From: Exiguobacterium sp. Helios
Lineage (GTDB): Bacteria > Bacillota > Bacilli > Exiguobacteriales > Exiguobacteriaceae
Assembly: GCF_014524545.1 (NCBI RefSeq)
Contig: NZ_CP053557.1
Location: forward strand, 583,501 to 647,500
DNA: 64,000 nt
Direction of reading: 5' to 3'
How positions within the stretch are numbered: the stretch's first letter is position 1; every line of letters begins with the position of its first letter. The position numbers were made by a program, and so were the translations under genes. Shown piece by piece: positions 32,363 through 42,304 of the stretch. Under the pieces are notes generated by a model, which saw nothing but the letters and a program-made list of their open reading frames with translations, was not told where the DNA came from and ran no database searches.

Positions 32363-32749
32363 CTACAAACGGCTTTTTTCAATGACATCAACAAGTTGCC
32401 GTTCGACATCGAGTGCGACTTGTTTTAACTCGTCTTCTTCGACCAGACCAATCAGTGCCGTTGGACGCGGCATTCCGATTTTCGTCTGTCCATCTTCCGT
32501 ATAAACAGCGAGCTTACACGGTAAAAAGTAGCCGGCCCGACGTTCCGCCGACAAGACACGATGGGCTTCCTTTGGATTACAGACTTCGAGGATATGGTAT
32601 CGGTCTTCAAACGGTAACTCTTTTTCAGCAAATTTTTTCGCCAAATCAAACTCCCATAAGACGCCAAAGGAAACCTCGGCAAGTGCTGTTTTGAGACGTT
32701 CGATTGTTTTCTCCGTTGAATGATTCGAGTTGACTGTGTAGTCAAACAT
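32363..32749 (-). CDS. DUF302 family protein
   Basis: This 128-residue protein has the DUF302 fold: EKTIERLKTAL at the start, then LEVCNPKEAHRVL and FLPCKLAVYTEDGQTKIGMPRP. Two Cys (in EVCNP and LPCKL) are typical for the family. The function is unknown; these proteins recur with sulfur and redox genes. The ATG at 32749 is chosen because GGGAGGGG precedes it. The ribosome binding region forms part of a CstR-like site. Confidence 0.83.
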   Translation of the reverse strand: MFDYTVNSNHSTEKTIERLKTALAEVSFGVLWEFDLAKKFAEKELPFEDRYHILEVCNPKEAHRVLSAERRAGYFLPCKLAVYTEDGQTKIGMPRPTALIGLVEEDELKQVALDVERQLVDVIEKSRL

Positions 32750-32751
32750 GA

Positions 32752-32767
32752 ATACCCCTCCCGGTTT
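32752..32767. promoter_or_regulatory. Possible fourth CstR-type site, upstream of DUF302
   Basis: ATACCCCTCCCGGTTT shares ATACCCC and GGT, at the same spacing, with the operator at 29441. It lacks the final AA and is not symmetrical, so it is weaker than the other three. Confidence 0.35.
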
Positions 32768-32936
32768 TTTTGATGTCTTAAATTTATTTCCCTCTTTTGA
32801 CAGGATGAATCGTCTTTTTTGAATGTGCCGAATGAGAGCAGACCGGGCGACAAACTGTGGGAAATCAAGGTACATTAGAAAAAAGACATCCGTCAGACAA
32901 TGGACGACGTAAGCTTAAAAAAGGAGGCGGAGGGGG

Positions 32937-34037
32937 ATGAAGAAACGAATGTTGACGATTTTATCGGTCGTAGCATTGATTGCAATCATGATTGGCGGCT
33001 ACTTTGTCTTTCAGCAACAACAGGCAAAATCGAGTGGGAGCAAAGAACTGACCTATGCCAAAGAAGAAACGGCGATTCTCGCAGGCGGTTGTTTCTGGTG
33101 CATGGAGCCGCCGTTTGAAGAGTTAAAAGGGGTCAAATCCGTAATTTCCGGTTATACCGGTGGAGATGTGAAAAATCCGACGTATAATCAAGTATCGGCG
33201 GAAACAACCGGACACCGGGAAGCCGTTTTGATTACATTTGATCCGGCTGTTATTTCCTATAAACAGTTACTTGATGTCTACTGGCGCCAAATCGATCCGA
33301 CCGATCCGAACGGTCAATTCGTCGATCAAGGCGAATCATATACGACGGCAATCTTCTATACAAATGCGGAACAAAAGCAGATTGCGGAACAGTCGAAGAA
33401 CGAATTAGCCGAGAGCGGAATTTTTGATGAAAAAATTGTCACACCGTTGATTGAAGCGGGTCCGTTTTATGAGGCAGAAGCGTATCATCAAGACTATTAC
33501 TTGAAGAGCGAAAAGAAATATAAATTTTACCGGGCTGCATCCGGACGTGATGAGTTCATCAATCGATATTGGAAAGATCAACCAAAACTGGACTTACCGA
33601 AGTATTCAAAATTGACCGATGAACAAATCAAAGCGAAGTTGACGGATATCCAATATAAAGTCACTCAGGAAGACGGGACAGAACCGGCTTTTGATAATCC
33701 GTATCATGATTTAAAAGCGGACGGGATTTATGTGGATCTGATTTCCGGTGAACCGCTGTTTTCTTCTAATGATAAATTTGATTCGAAAACCGGCTGGCCG
33801 AGCTTCATTCGACCGTTAGAAAAAGGAAATATCATTGAAAAAAGTGACTTTGCATTAGGGATGAAGCGGATGGAGGTCAGAAGCCGGCACGGAAATGCGC
33901 ATCTTGGACATGTCTTTAACGATGGTCCTGAACCGACTGGTTTACGTTATTGTATGAATTCAGCTGCTTTACGGTTTGTGCCGAAAGCCGACCTCGAAAA
34001 AGAAGGTTACGGTCAGTATGCTTCCGAATTTAAATAA
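32937..34037 (+). CDS. msrAB: Membrane-anchored MsrA-MsrB methionine sulfoxide reductase fusion
   Basis: This 366-residue protein has an N-terminal membrane anchor (about residues 5-25) and extracytoplasmic domains. MsrA (about 40-205) carries GCFWC and the ISGYTGG motif. MsrB (about 222-355) carries TGWPSF, HLGHVF and [11 protein letters not shown] with its catalytic Cys. The two CxxC zinc-binding pairs found in many MsrB proteins are absent. It would repair both sulfoxide epimers of methionine in exported proteins. Its reductant source is not encoded nearby. Confidence 0.9.
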   Translation: MKKRMLTILSVVALIAIMIGGYFVFQQQQAKSSGSKELTYAKEETAILAGGCFWCMEPPFEELKGVKSVISGYTGGDVKNPTYNQVSAETTGHREAVLITFDPAVISYKQLLDVYWRQIDPTDPNGQFVDQGESYTTAIFYTNAEQKQIAEQSKNELAESGIFDEKIVTPLIEAGPFYEAEAYHQDYYLKSEKKYKFYRAASGRDEFINRYWKDQPKLDLPKYSKLTDEQIKAKLTDIQYKVTQEDGTEPAFDNPYHDLKADGIYVDLISGEPLFSSNDKFDSKTGWPSFIRPLEKGNIIEKSDFALGMKRMEVRSRHGNAHLGHVFNDGPEPTGLRYCMNSAALRFVPKADLEKEGYGQYASEFK

Positions 34038-34043
34038 TCAGCT

Positions 34044-34083
34044 AAAAAGGGATTTTTCACTTTCGTGAAAAGTCCCTTTTCTT
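34044..34083 (+). terminator. Terminator
   Basis: AAAAGGGATTTTTCAC pairs with GTGAAAAGTCCCTTTT over a TTTC loop. Confidence 0.85.
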
Positions 34084-34183
34084 TCGAAAATGTAAGGTGA
34101 CCGCATTAAAAATAACTATCCATTTTATCCAAATATTGTTTATACTAGACACAATGTAAGATCATATCTTGAGGAGGAACATT

Positions 34184-37099
34184 GTGAAAAAGTTAACGAT
34201 TTGGCTCATGCTGAGCTGTTTGATTCTGACGCTCGGAATCGGACCATCAGCTGTTAAAACAGCAGCGGCAAATGAATTGTCGGAAGCTGTCTTATTAAAG
34301 GCAGGACAGGAAACGCTTCTGGAAACAGGAACGAATAAAACGAATACATATTGGTATAAGGTCGATCATCAAGCCGGGATTGAAAAAACGGCGACACATT
34401 TTGAATTATCGATTGATACGGATCAGCCGATCGAAGTAACGGCTTACCCTAGTCAAGAGATGGCATCAAAAGATGAGACATTTGACCGTTACCGCGGATA
34501 TGCAGAACCAAACGATAAGGACGTCACAAAAATCGCTGTTCCGTATGCATGGGACGGACCATATTACGTCAAAGTCGATTATTATCCGGAAATCGAAGAA
34601 GATAAGACGGTCAAACCAGCAAATGTCAACTTGACGTACAATAATGTCAAATTGGCTGTCGAATATGAGCCAATCAGCGATATCAGCTGTATGGCGGAAG
34701 AAGCACTGAAACAAACATCGGACGAAAAACCGATGCTTGCCTTGATGCATGCGATTCAAAAACAAGTGTTGAGCCAGTCGGAACAAGGACGCAGTTTAAC
34801 GTCGTTGTACTACAAGGCATCACCATACGTCGTCAAAACCTTGTTGTTCAACAAAGACAAACGGACACAAGCATATGAAGATTTAAAATCACTGAAGCCG
34901 GCCATGTCTGCTCTTGTCAACGGTACATCATACACATTGACGAAAACCGATCAAGCAGCGGTCAACCGTTTATACGCGTTGACTCGTGACGCATCACCGG
35001 AAGTCATCGCAACGGAAATCAATCAAGTCGCGAAAACGGCGAACATTGAAACAATTGGTGGATCCAATTTGACGGATGCCTTCAAACCATTTGGTATTCA
35101 AGTGAAATCAGAAGCTAAAACACGGTTCATCGTTAAGCTGAAACCGGGTCATACAGAGCGGACGATGAAAATCGCCGGTACACAGGCAACAGACGTTGAG
35201 AAGTTATCGCTTGGTAAAACAGGTCAGTTTGTCATCGTCACGGAAGATCCGACGGTTAAAAATCAGTCGGCAGCAGTCCTGAAACAATCGTTGAAAAAAT
35301 CAAGTGCTGTTGAGTATGTCGAAGAAGTTCAGACATACCGAGCAACTGGTGACATCAACTATGACTACCAATGGTCGCTCAACCAAAAATCGAGCGTCGA
35401 ACAGTTCCCGGATGCGGGAATCGGATTCGAAAAATTCCTGAAAAACAATGCAGGTCAAAAGTTGAAACCAGTCACGATTGCAGTTATTGATACAGGGGTG
35501 GATTACCGCCTGAAGGATTTACAAGGGAAAGTTGATATTGCCCAGGAAAAGAACTACGTCGATGTGAACGGGAACGGAAATGCACTCGACGATAACGGTC
35601 ACGGAACACACGTCTCAGGTGTGATTGCAGCAGCCCTTGAAAATGATTACGGCATTCGCGGCATCCATCAATCGGCGAAAATTCTTCCCGTTAAGGTTTT
35701 GAACGCCAACGGTGAAGGGGAAACGGATGCGATCGCACTCGGAATTAAATATGCAGTTGATCACGGGGCAAAAATCATCAATATGAGTCTTGGCGGCGGT
35801 GAAAGCCGGACGATGGCATATATGATGAAATATGCGGCAGATCGCGGTGTAACGGTCGTCGCAGCGTCAGGTAACGAATACGATATGTCCGTTGGTTTCC
35901 CGGCCAGTTCAGAATACGCCATTTCTGTCGGAGCGACAAATCCGCTCGGTATGGTTGCTGATTATTCGAACTACGGCATCGGACTCGATGTTGTCGCACC
36001 AGGTTCAAAAATTGCAAGTCTTGTTCCGGACGGTAATACCGTTTATATGGACGGAACAAGCATGGCGTCACCGCACGTCGCAGCCGTTGCCGGAATTCTT
36101 GCGTCACTCGATTCAAAATTGACGCCAAAACAAATCGAGACAATCTTACGGACAAGTGCTGAACCGCTTGCCTTTGAGAATCCGAACGATTGGTACGATG
36201 ATGAAGACGAAGATATGGAAGATGAGTATCCACCAGGATATGAAAAAGAAATGACACCGGACTTCCCGGCATTCGTCAGCCCGGTATCGGGATATGGAAA
36301 AGTCAACATCACACGTGCGATCTCGCAATTGCACCTAAACGGAAAAGTGAACCCGGTCTATGACAACCAGCTTGTTGTCAGCGGACAAGTTAAAACGGGT
36401 ACAAAAGTTGAAGTTTGGTCGACGAAAAAGTTGACGGATACAAAAGACACGGCAAAAATGTTGGCAAAAACAACAGCAACAGCCGGTAAATACAGTGTGG
36501 CGATTCCCCGTCAGGAAAAAACATCTGTCTTGACGATTCGTTATGCGAACGGTCTTGACGTGACATCGGAACGGACGGAAGTTTTGCCAGGGAAAGCGCC
36601 GGCTGCACCGAAAGTCAACCGTGTGTTGGCCGGAGCAACGAAAGTAACCGGTACAGCCATCATCAATGGTAAAATTACAATTAAAGATTCAAAAAAGAAA
36701 GTAATCGGAAAAGCCGTTGTCGACAGTAAAGGGAAATTCACGGTCAAAGTCGCGAAATTAGCCCCTAATGCCCGTCTTGCGATCACGGTAAAAGATATTG
36801 CCAACCGTTCGAGCAAAGCGACCGTCATTACGGTTCTTGCTCCGCCAGCTGCACCGAAAGTAAAGCCGGTGACAGCCGGTCAAACGAAAGTAACCGGTAC
36901 AGGTGAGAAAAAAACGCATGTGTATATCCAAAATGCGAAGAAAAAAGTCATCGCCAAAGGAACCGTTACTTCTAAAGGAACGTTTTCTGTGAAGATTACG
37001 AAACAAAAAGCAGGAGCGAAGCTGTATGTTTATCTCAAAAATGACTTGAAACAAACGAGTACGAAGACAACAGTTGTCGTCAAAAAAGCGAAGAAATAA
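34184..37099 (+). CDS. Large secreted subtilisin-like serine protease (S8)
   Basis: This 971-residue protein has a Sec signal peptide (1-30) and a long N-terminal region (about 30-420) with an inhibitor-I9-like stretch before the peptidase. The catalytic triad is Asp436 (AVIDTGVD), His473 (GHGTHVSG) and Ser626 (GTSMASPH). Near the end of the protease domain is an acidic insert, NPNDWYDDEDEDMEDEYPPG, unusual for the family. Three Ig-like/BIG-type repeats of about 80 residues follow, each with a 'KVTGT' motif. The GTG at 34184 has GAGGAGG 6 bp upstream. Confidence 0.9.
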   Translation: MKKLTIWLMLSCLILTLGIGPSAVKTAAANELSEAVLLKAGQETLLETGTNKTNTYWYKVDHQAGIEKTATHFELSIDTDQPIEVTAYPSQEMASKDETFDRYRGYAEPNDKDVTKIAVPYAWDGPYYVKVDYYPEIEEDKTVKPANVNLTYNNVKLAVEYEPISDISCMAEEALKQTSDEKPMLALMHAIQKQVLSQSEQGRSLTSLYYKASPYVVKTLLFNKDKRTQAYEDLKSLKPAMSALVNGTSYTLTKTDQAAVNRLYALTRDASPEVIATEINQVAKTANIETIGGSNLTDAFKPFGIQVKSEAKTRFIVKLKPGHTERTMKIAGTQATDVEKLSLGKTGQFVIVTEDPTVKNQSAAVLKQSLKKSSAVEYVEEVQTYRATGDINYDYQWSLNQKSSVEQFPDAGIGFEKFLKNNAGQKLKPVTIAVIDTGVDYRLKDLQGKVDIAQEKNYVDVNGNGNALDDNGHGTHVSGVIAAALENDYGIRGIHQSAKILPVKVLNANGEGETDAIALGIKYAVDHGAKIINMSLGGGESRTMAYMMKYAADRGVTVVAASGNEYDMSVGFPASSEYAISVGATNPLGMVADYSNYGIGLDVVAPGSKIASLVPDGNTVYMDGTSMASPHVAAVAGILASLDSKLTPKQIETILRTSAEPLAFENPNDWYDDEDEDMEDEYPPGYEKEMTPDFPAFVSPVSGYGKVNITRAISQLHLNGKVNPVYDNQLVVSGQVKTGTKVEVWSTKKLTDTKDTAKMLAKTTATAGKYSVAIPRQEKTSVLTIRYANGLDVTSERTEVLPGKAPAAPKVNRVLAGATKVTGTAIINGKITIKDSKKKVIGKAVVDSKGKFTVKVAKLAPNARLAITVKDIANRSSKATVITVLAPPAAPKVKPVTAGQTKVTGTGEKKTHVYIQNAKKKVIAKGTVTSKGTFSVKITKQKAGAKLYVYLKNDLKQTSTKTTVVVKKAKK

Positions 37100-37104
37100 G
37101 TCTT

Positions 37105-37150
37105 AAAAGCACCCTTTTTCGGGTAAAACGAAAAAGGGTGCTTTTTTTTT
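37105..37150 (+). terminator. Terminator of the subtilase gene
   Basis: AAAAGCACCCTTTTTCG pairs with CGAAAAAGGGTGCTTTT around GGTAAAA, followed by a T-run. Confidence 0.9.
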
Positions 37151-37262
37151 TGATGAGTTATCTTACTTTTAAAGTATTTTTTTTGAAAATATGTTACTTT
37201 TAATTGATTCGACTATTTTTTAAAAAAGCATCATTCGAAGCGAATGATGAGGAGGATATTTC

Positions 37263-39800
37263 ATGATTAATTGGATTCGGAGACGAATCGGGCGGCAACT
37301 ACTGGCAGTATTATATGTCTTACTGTTTTTGGTTTCGATGACTTCCTTTATGGTTTATGGTTATATGGAAAATCGAATCGAATCATCACGCGATAACTTA
37401 GAAGTCATCAGCGAACAAAATCGTCGCGCAGATCATTTATGGGATAACTGGCAGAACGTCCAGTTTGGTTTGCGGGGATTTGTCATTTTCGGTAACCAGG
37501 AACGTTTTGATCAAATCCAGGAGCTACGGACAGAAATCAAAAGTGAAACGGACTGGTTTACCCGTAAAGCCAAAACGGATGAAGAAGAAGAATTCGCTAC
37601 CCAAATGACGAATATGTACAACTTATATTATGGAGCCTTGTTTCCTTTGACCCAGTCGTACGTAAATGAAAAAAAGGCGAATCAAATCAATGAAGATTTT
37701 TTACAGGGTGACAGTCTGTTCTCATTACCGATTGCTAAACGATTGGTGGAACAAGGTCAATTAAAACAAACAGCGGACGGTTCAATTGATGTCGAACCGG
37801 ATATTGAAAAAGCATCTTCGGCATTAAATGAATACCGGAATAATTTACAACAACAGCAGGATACAGCCGTTGCCAACCTGCGGAGTGAGGTCGCAAAAAC
37901 GAAATGGGTTTGGATTTCGAGTATCTTTGTCCTGATTATCTTTATTTTACTGTTTGTTCATCCGTTCCTGAAACGAATGACGAAACAGTTATTACGCCTG
38001 ATTGAGGACAATCGAAAGCTGTCACGAAACGAGCCGATTGAGATGGATGTCATGGAGCGGCGGACAGATGAGATTGGCATGTTGCGCTCATCCTTTAATC
38101 AGATGGCTGTGACGACCAATCTACACAAAGAAGAGATGCAGAATAAAAACGAAGAGTTACAGGCACAGAGTGAAGAATTACTGGCCCAACAAGAAGAATT
38201 ACAATCGCAACAAGAAGAACTCGAAGAGGCATATCAGGCGACGAAACAAAACGAAGAGAAGCTGAAGATGCGCAGCGAATTAACGGAAGCACTCGCTGTC
38301 CGGGAAACGGTCGAATCGTACCCGGCGATTGTTCAAAAAATGTTGGATATTACGTCTTCCGAGTATGGCGCTTTATTATTGTATGACAATGGCGTTTACA
38401 TCGGTGCGACGACGAACGGCATGAAGATACAACAGATTCAATCCTTACTGGATGATGAGAATTCCTTATTGAACCGGATGCGGTTAGGGACGAAAGTCGT
38501 TCAGTCGGAAAAGCGGGTCTCACGAACGGACGATACACCGTACAGCTTTAGTACACATGAAGTCGCCTTGCCGATTTACGATCCATCAACAAACCAATTG
38601 ATGGCTGCTGTCTATATGGTTCGATACCAATCACCGTATCAGTCTCAGCATCTAGCGGACATGCGTGATTTTTCTCAGCAGATGACTTTATCCTTATTAC
38701 GGACGCGTTCGTATGACGAGATGAAACAGGAAAAACAAAAAACCGAGCAGGTCCTCGACTCAATCCGGGAAGCGATTATCTATCTGGAAGACGGAAATGA
38801 TGAATTATATGTCAATCGTCCGTTGTTCGAACTGATACCAGAATTGCAAACCGAATTTACGACGGACCGGACTTTATCGTCGGCCAGTTATGTGATTGAA
38901 GTGATGCGTAATATCGTCGATGATGTCGAACGATTTAACGATTACTTAGACTTGATACGTTCTGGAGAAGTTTCTCCGGATAAAGTTCAATTTGATGTCC
39001 GTGGTAATTCGGCACATCTTGAAGTATATGCAGAACGAATCGATATTGAAGGTGGCTGGAAAGGGGTCATCCTCGTCATCCGTGATATTACCCGGGAAAC
39101 AGAAGCGGATCGTCTGAAGACAGAACTCGTTTCGACGGTGTCTCACGAATTGCGGACTCCCTTGTCTTCGATTTACGGATTCACGGAATTGATGCTCAAT
39201 CGAGAGATTGATGCGATAAAACAACAGAAATATTTGTCGACGATTCATAATGAAACGGAACGGCTGTCGAATTTGGTGACCGATTTCCTCGATGTTCAAC
39301 GGATGCAATCCGGTGGACAACGTTACCAAATGGCTCACCTTGATTTGTATTCGATCGTCGATCAAGTAATTGGTGTCTATAAGGCGTCAAACGGACTTCA
39401 CGATATTCAACTTCACGTGTTGAGTGTAGAACGACCAGCGATTATTGGAGACGAAACACGGATTAAGCAGTTGCTGAACAATTTAGTCAACAACGCCATC
39501 AAGTATTCACCGGACGGTGGACAGGTTGACATTACAGTCAGCGCGGATCAAGAAAATGCGACGATTCAGATTACCGATCACGGTATCGGGATTCCACAAT
39601 ATGCCTTTGCCCATCTGTTTGATAAATTTTATCGTGTGGATAATTCAGATACACGACGAATCGGGGGTACGGGACTTGGTCTTTCGATTTGTAAGGAAAT
39701 CGTCAAAGAACATGACGGTGTGATTCATGTCGAATCGACTGTCGGAAAGGGAAGCACCTTTACGGTCGCCCTGCCGTTGCACGCATTGGAAAATGTCTAA
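37263..39800 (+). CDS. Multi-domain sensor histidine kinase (orphan)
   Basis: This 845-residue kinase has a membrane helix (about 10-32), a CHASE3-like extracellular four-helix region (NRRADHLWDNWQNVQFGLRG), a second helix (about 215-235) and a HAMP domain. A 50-residue coiled coil of repeated (E)ELQAQ-like heptads follows, then a GAF domain (about 335-480), a PAS-like segment, HisKA (VSHELRTPLSS) and HATPase (NNLVNNAIKYS, DHGIGIP, GGTGLGLS). No response regulator is beside it. GAGGAGG precedes the ATG. It ends in a strong terminator. Confidence 0.9.
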   Translation: MINWIRRRIGRQLLAVLYVLLFLVSMTSFMVYGYMENRIESSRDNLEVISEQNRRADHLWDNWQNVQFGLRGFVIFGNQERFDQIQELRTEIKSETDWFTRKAKTDEEEEFATQMTNMYNLYYGALFPLTQSYVNEKKANQINEDFLQGDSLFSLPIAKRLVEQGQLKQTADGSIDVEPDIEKASSALNEYRNNLQQQQDTAVANLRSEVAKTKWVWISSIFVLIIFILLFVHPFLKRMTKQLLRLIEDNRKLSRNEPIEMDVMERRTDEIGMLRSSFNQMAVTTNLHKEEMQNKNEELQAQSEELLAQQEELQSQQEELEEAYQATKQNEEKLKMRSELTEALAVRETVESYPAIVQKMLDITSSEYGALLLYDNGVYIGATTNGMKIQQIQSLLDDENSLLNRMRLGTKVVQSEKRVSRTDDTPYSFSTHEVALPIYDPSTNQLMAAVYMVRYQSPYQSQHLADMRDFSQQMTLSLLRTRSYDEMKQEKQKTEQVLDSIREAIIYLEDGNDELYVNRPLFELIPELQTEFTTDRTLSSASYVIEVMRNIVDDVERFNDYLDLIRSGEVSPDKVQFDVRGNSAHLEVYAERIDIEGGWKGVILVIRDITRETEADRLKTELVSTVSHELRTPLSSIYGFTELMLNREIDAIKQQKYLSTIHNETERLSNLVTDFLDVQRMQSGGQRYQMAHLDLYSIVDQVIGVYKASNGLHDIQLHVLSVERPAIIGDETRIKQLLNNLVNNAIKYSPDGGQVDITVSADQENATIQITDHGIGIPQYAFAHLFDKFYRVDNSDTRRIGGTGLGLSICKEIVKEHDGVIHVESTVGKGSTFTVALPLHALENV

Positions 39801-39803
39801 TCC

Positions 39804-39850
39804 AAACAGGTATCGGATTGCTTCGGCAACCGGTACCTGTTTTTGTTTTA
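39804..39850 (+). terminator. Terminator
   Basis: AACAGGTATCGG pairs with CCGGTACCTGTT (inner GCTTC), then a T-run. Confidence 0.85.
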
Positions 39851-39991
39851 CAATAATTTTTCAAGCGCTGAGAGAAAACACAAGACGTTCAGTGAATATT
39901 TAAATATAATGAAAAGATAGTTAAAAAACAGAAAGATTTGCCGATAAACATATAGGACAAACGAACTAGGACAAAAGAAAGGGCGTGGACG

Positions 39992-41512
39992 ATGCATAAA
40001 CTAATCTATACCATCATCGGCGGATGGGTGATGTCTCATTTGTTATGGTTAGGAATCGTCGGTACATCATCGGACCTTTCGAGAACAGGGAACAGCCTGT
40101 TCATGATTCTAGGCGCTGTCCTTTCGACGATCATGTTGGTATTAGCGGCGCGGCGTCATCCGAATCGTCCATTTACGCAACGTCTATTTTTACTGCTCTT
40201 ATTCGGAAATATGTCGCTGGCGATTGGCGAAACGTTAGAATTGATCGTGTCCCAACAGCACTTGGAACGTTCCGAAATATTTGATGGAATTGATTTAATA
40301 TTCAGTCTGCAAATCGGATTTTATTTGCTGGCTTTTTGTTATTTTTTAATCAGTCGCCGTTCAGAAGTGAATTTACGATTTTTCCTATTTGATGAACTCA
40401 TCATTTTGATTGTGACAGGAGCGATTTCCTGGCATTATCTCGTCACGCCGTATTTGGAACAGGCGGAACTGTTCAGCATGGAAACACTGTTGTTACTCCG
40501 TTATCCATTAGGAGATCTGCTGTTACTGGGTGGGATGTTAATCCTGTTCTTTGGTGTCATGAAACGTGAAAACAGTATCCCGCTTCTGATGATATTGATT
40601 GGTTTTCATCTGCAATTAATTGCGGATTTATTATACGTCATTTTGGATCGAACCAATTTTCCGATTTCTTTGATGTGGCTGGATCCGATTTGGATTGCGA
40701 CCGTCTTATTAATTGGCGGGGCGGGACTGATATTCGACGTTGGTGAACAGCCGATCGGATTTAACGTCAACCGGCGGATTCTAGACGGGATTCGTCTCGT
40801 GACACCGTATGTCTTCCTGTTGATTTTGTTTGTGACAATGGCACGTCAAGCCGTCAGTTGGAATGGTTTGACGATTGGTTTAATGATTGCCATTCCTTTA
40901 TTGATTTCAAGGCAGGTTCGGATCGTGATGGACAATCAACGGTTGCGGGAAAATCTTGAGGCGAAAGTCGAGGAGCGGACGGCAGCACTCGAACAGGCAT
41001 TGGAAGAGATGGAGCATATGGCCTATCATGACGCACTGACGAATTTACCGAACCGGTATTTGTTTGCCCGCTTGTTCAAAGAGGAACTTCGCCGGGCGGA
41101 AATTCATCAACGATTTGTCGGTCTGTTTTTCATCGATATTGATCATTTTAAGCAAGTGAACGATACATACGGCCATCAAATTGGAGATCAGTTGATTATT
41201 GATATCGCCAACCGTCTTGAAAAAAAATTGCCGCATAATACGGTCATCTCCCGACAAGGCGGGGATGAGTTTGTTTTACTGTTATTTGATGTCAAAGACG
41301 AATCGGACATCGAAGCATGTGGCCGACAGCTGGTTCAGTTATTCGAACGGCCGTTCATTCTGAAAGACACGCCTGTCTTCATGACGGCAAGTATTGGCGG
41401 CGCTGTTTATCCGACGCATGCGACCTCCCGGACAGCTTTGATCGAACAGGCGGATGTCGCGATGTATGAAGCGAAGCGGCGCGGGAAAAATCAATTTCAT
41501 GTGGAAGTCTGA
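39992..41512 (+). CDS. Membrane-bound diguanylate cyclase (GGDEF)
   Basis: This 506-residue protein has about eight membrane helices (residues 1-310), then a coiled coil (VEERTAALEQALEEMEHM) and a GGDEF domain. The active site reads SRQGGDEFVLLL, with intact GGDEF. The inhibitory RxxD I-site normally 5 residues upstream is missing, so product inhibition may be absent. It makes cyclic di-GMP from GTP. No EAL/HD-GYP phosphodiesterase is in the window. The preceding kinase gene is on the same strand but separated by a terminator. Confidence 0.9.
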   Translation: MHKLIYTIIGGWVMSHLLWLGIVGTSSDLSRTGNSLFMILGAVLSTIMLVLAARRHPNRPFTQRLFLLLLFGNMSLAIGETLELIVSQQHLERSEIFDGIDLIFSLQIGFYLLAFCYFLISRRSEVNLRFFLFDELIILIVTGAISWHYLVTPYLEQAELFSMETLLLLRYPLGDLLLLGGMLILFFGVMKRENSIPLLMILIGFHLQLIADLLYVILDRTNFPISLMWLDPIWIATVLLIGGAGLIFDVGEQPIGFNVNRRILDGIRLVTPYVFLLILFVTMARQAVSWNGLTIGLMIAIPLLISRQVRIVMDNQRLRENLEAKVEERTAALEQALEEMEHMAYHDALTNLPNRYLFARLFKEELRRAEIHQRFVGLFFIDIDHFKQVNDTYGHQIGDQLIIDIANRLEKKLPHNTVISRQGGDEFVLLLFDVKDESDIEACGRQLVQLFERPFILKDTPVFMTASIGGAVYPTHATSRTALIEQADVAMYEAKRRGKNQFHVEV

Positions 41513-41519
41513 ATCAAGC

Positions 41520-41553
41520 AAAGAGTCCCTGACAACTGTCGGGGACTTTTTTT
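41520..41553. terminator. Bidirectional terminator
   Basis: AAAGAGTCCCTGACA pairs with TGTCGGGGACTTTTTT. Serves the diguanylate cyclase and the convergent FusB-like gene. Confidence 0.85.
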
Positions 41554-41556
41554 GAC

Positions 41557-42189
41557 TCATTTCATCTTACTCAGTAATTTCTCCAAAGCGGTCGGATTAG
41601 TCACCTGCTCATTGCAATGGTCACTGTCGATACAAATATAATTTCCGATTGCCCGGTATTGATCAGCTGATTGATTCGTCCGGGCGGAGACAAGGGTGAC
41701 ATCACTATATTGATTGCAGATTGTACAGATGCCTTTTTGAATCGTCGGAAGATACGTGCCTTCGATTCCAATCCATTCTCCTTTTAAAGGATAGACAAAA
41801 AATTTCTTTTTATTCCCGGTGTCGTTCCAACTTAAATAGGTCGTCTTAAGAAAATCGATTGAGTGAAGGGGCGGATGCCGTAACTTTTTCGTTTTTCGAA
41901 ACAGTTGCTGCAGTTGCTGTTCGGTAATCGACGGGAAAGATTGGACGAACGGTTGGATATCCTCGAGGTACCGGGCGGAATCCGTCTCGGTTTGAACGGT
42001 TCGAACCACCATCAATAACGCCTCCTGTTCGGCAGTCAAAACCGGAAGCAAATCAAAGATTTTTTTAGAGGCACTGTAAATGACGGCGTCCCGGACGTCG
42101 GGATCATGGACGGTACCCAATTGCTGAATCATCGCATCGACCTGACCACGGATGAAATTGTACTGAAATGGTTGAATGAAAGGTTCCAT
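41557..42189 (-). CDS. FusB/FusC-like EF-G-binding protein
   Basis: This 210-residue protein starts MEPFIQPFQYNFIRG, close to the FusB start pattern, and ends with the four-Cys zinc finger (CTICNQYSD ... YICIDSDHCNEQ). FusB-type proteins bind elongation factor G and release it from stalled ribosomes with fusidic acid. The start at 42189 is chosen because AAAGGGAGCG lies upstream and the length then equals FusB (213). An in-frame extension to 42411 overlaps the divergent gene and is rejected. In a non-clinical organism this may have a housekeeping translation role. Confidence 0.85.
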   Translation of the reverse strand: MEPFIQPFQYNFIRGQVDAMIQQLGTVHDPDVRDAVIYSASKKIFDLLPVLTAEQEALLMVVRTVQTETDSARYLEDIQPFVQSFPSITEQQLQQLFRKTKKLRHPPLHSIDFLKTTYLSWNDTGNKKKFFVYPLKGEWIGIEGTYLPTIQKGICTICNQYSDVTLVSARTNQSADQYRAIGNYICIDSDHCNEQVTNPTALEKLLSKMK

Positions 42190-42304
42190 AAGATATCGCT
42201 CCCTTTGTAATTCTTTATTCACGAAATCGGTTTCGGTGAAACGGTATTTTTTTGTTTTCTTCATGTAACACCCGGGAAATAAATACCTGAGGAGGTGTAC
42301 AGGA

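Noticed and set aside
35778-36272. 164-codon minus-strand ORF inside the subtilase gene
   Set aside because: Arg/Ser-rich shadow frame of the catalytic domain, without ribosome binding site.
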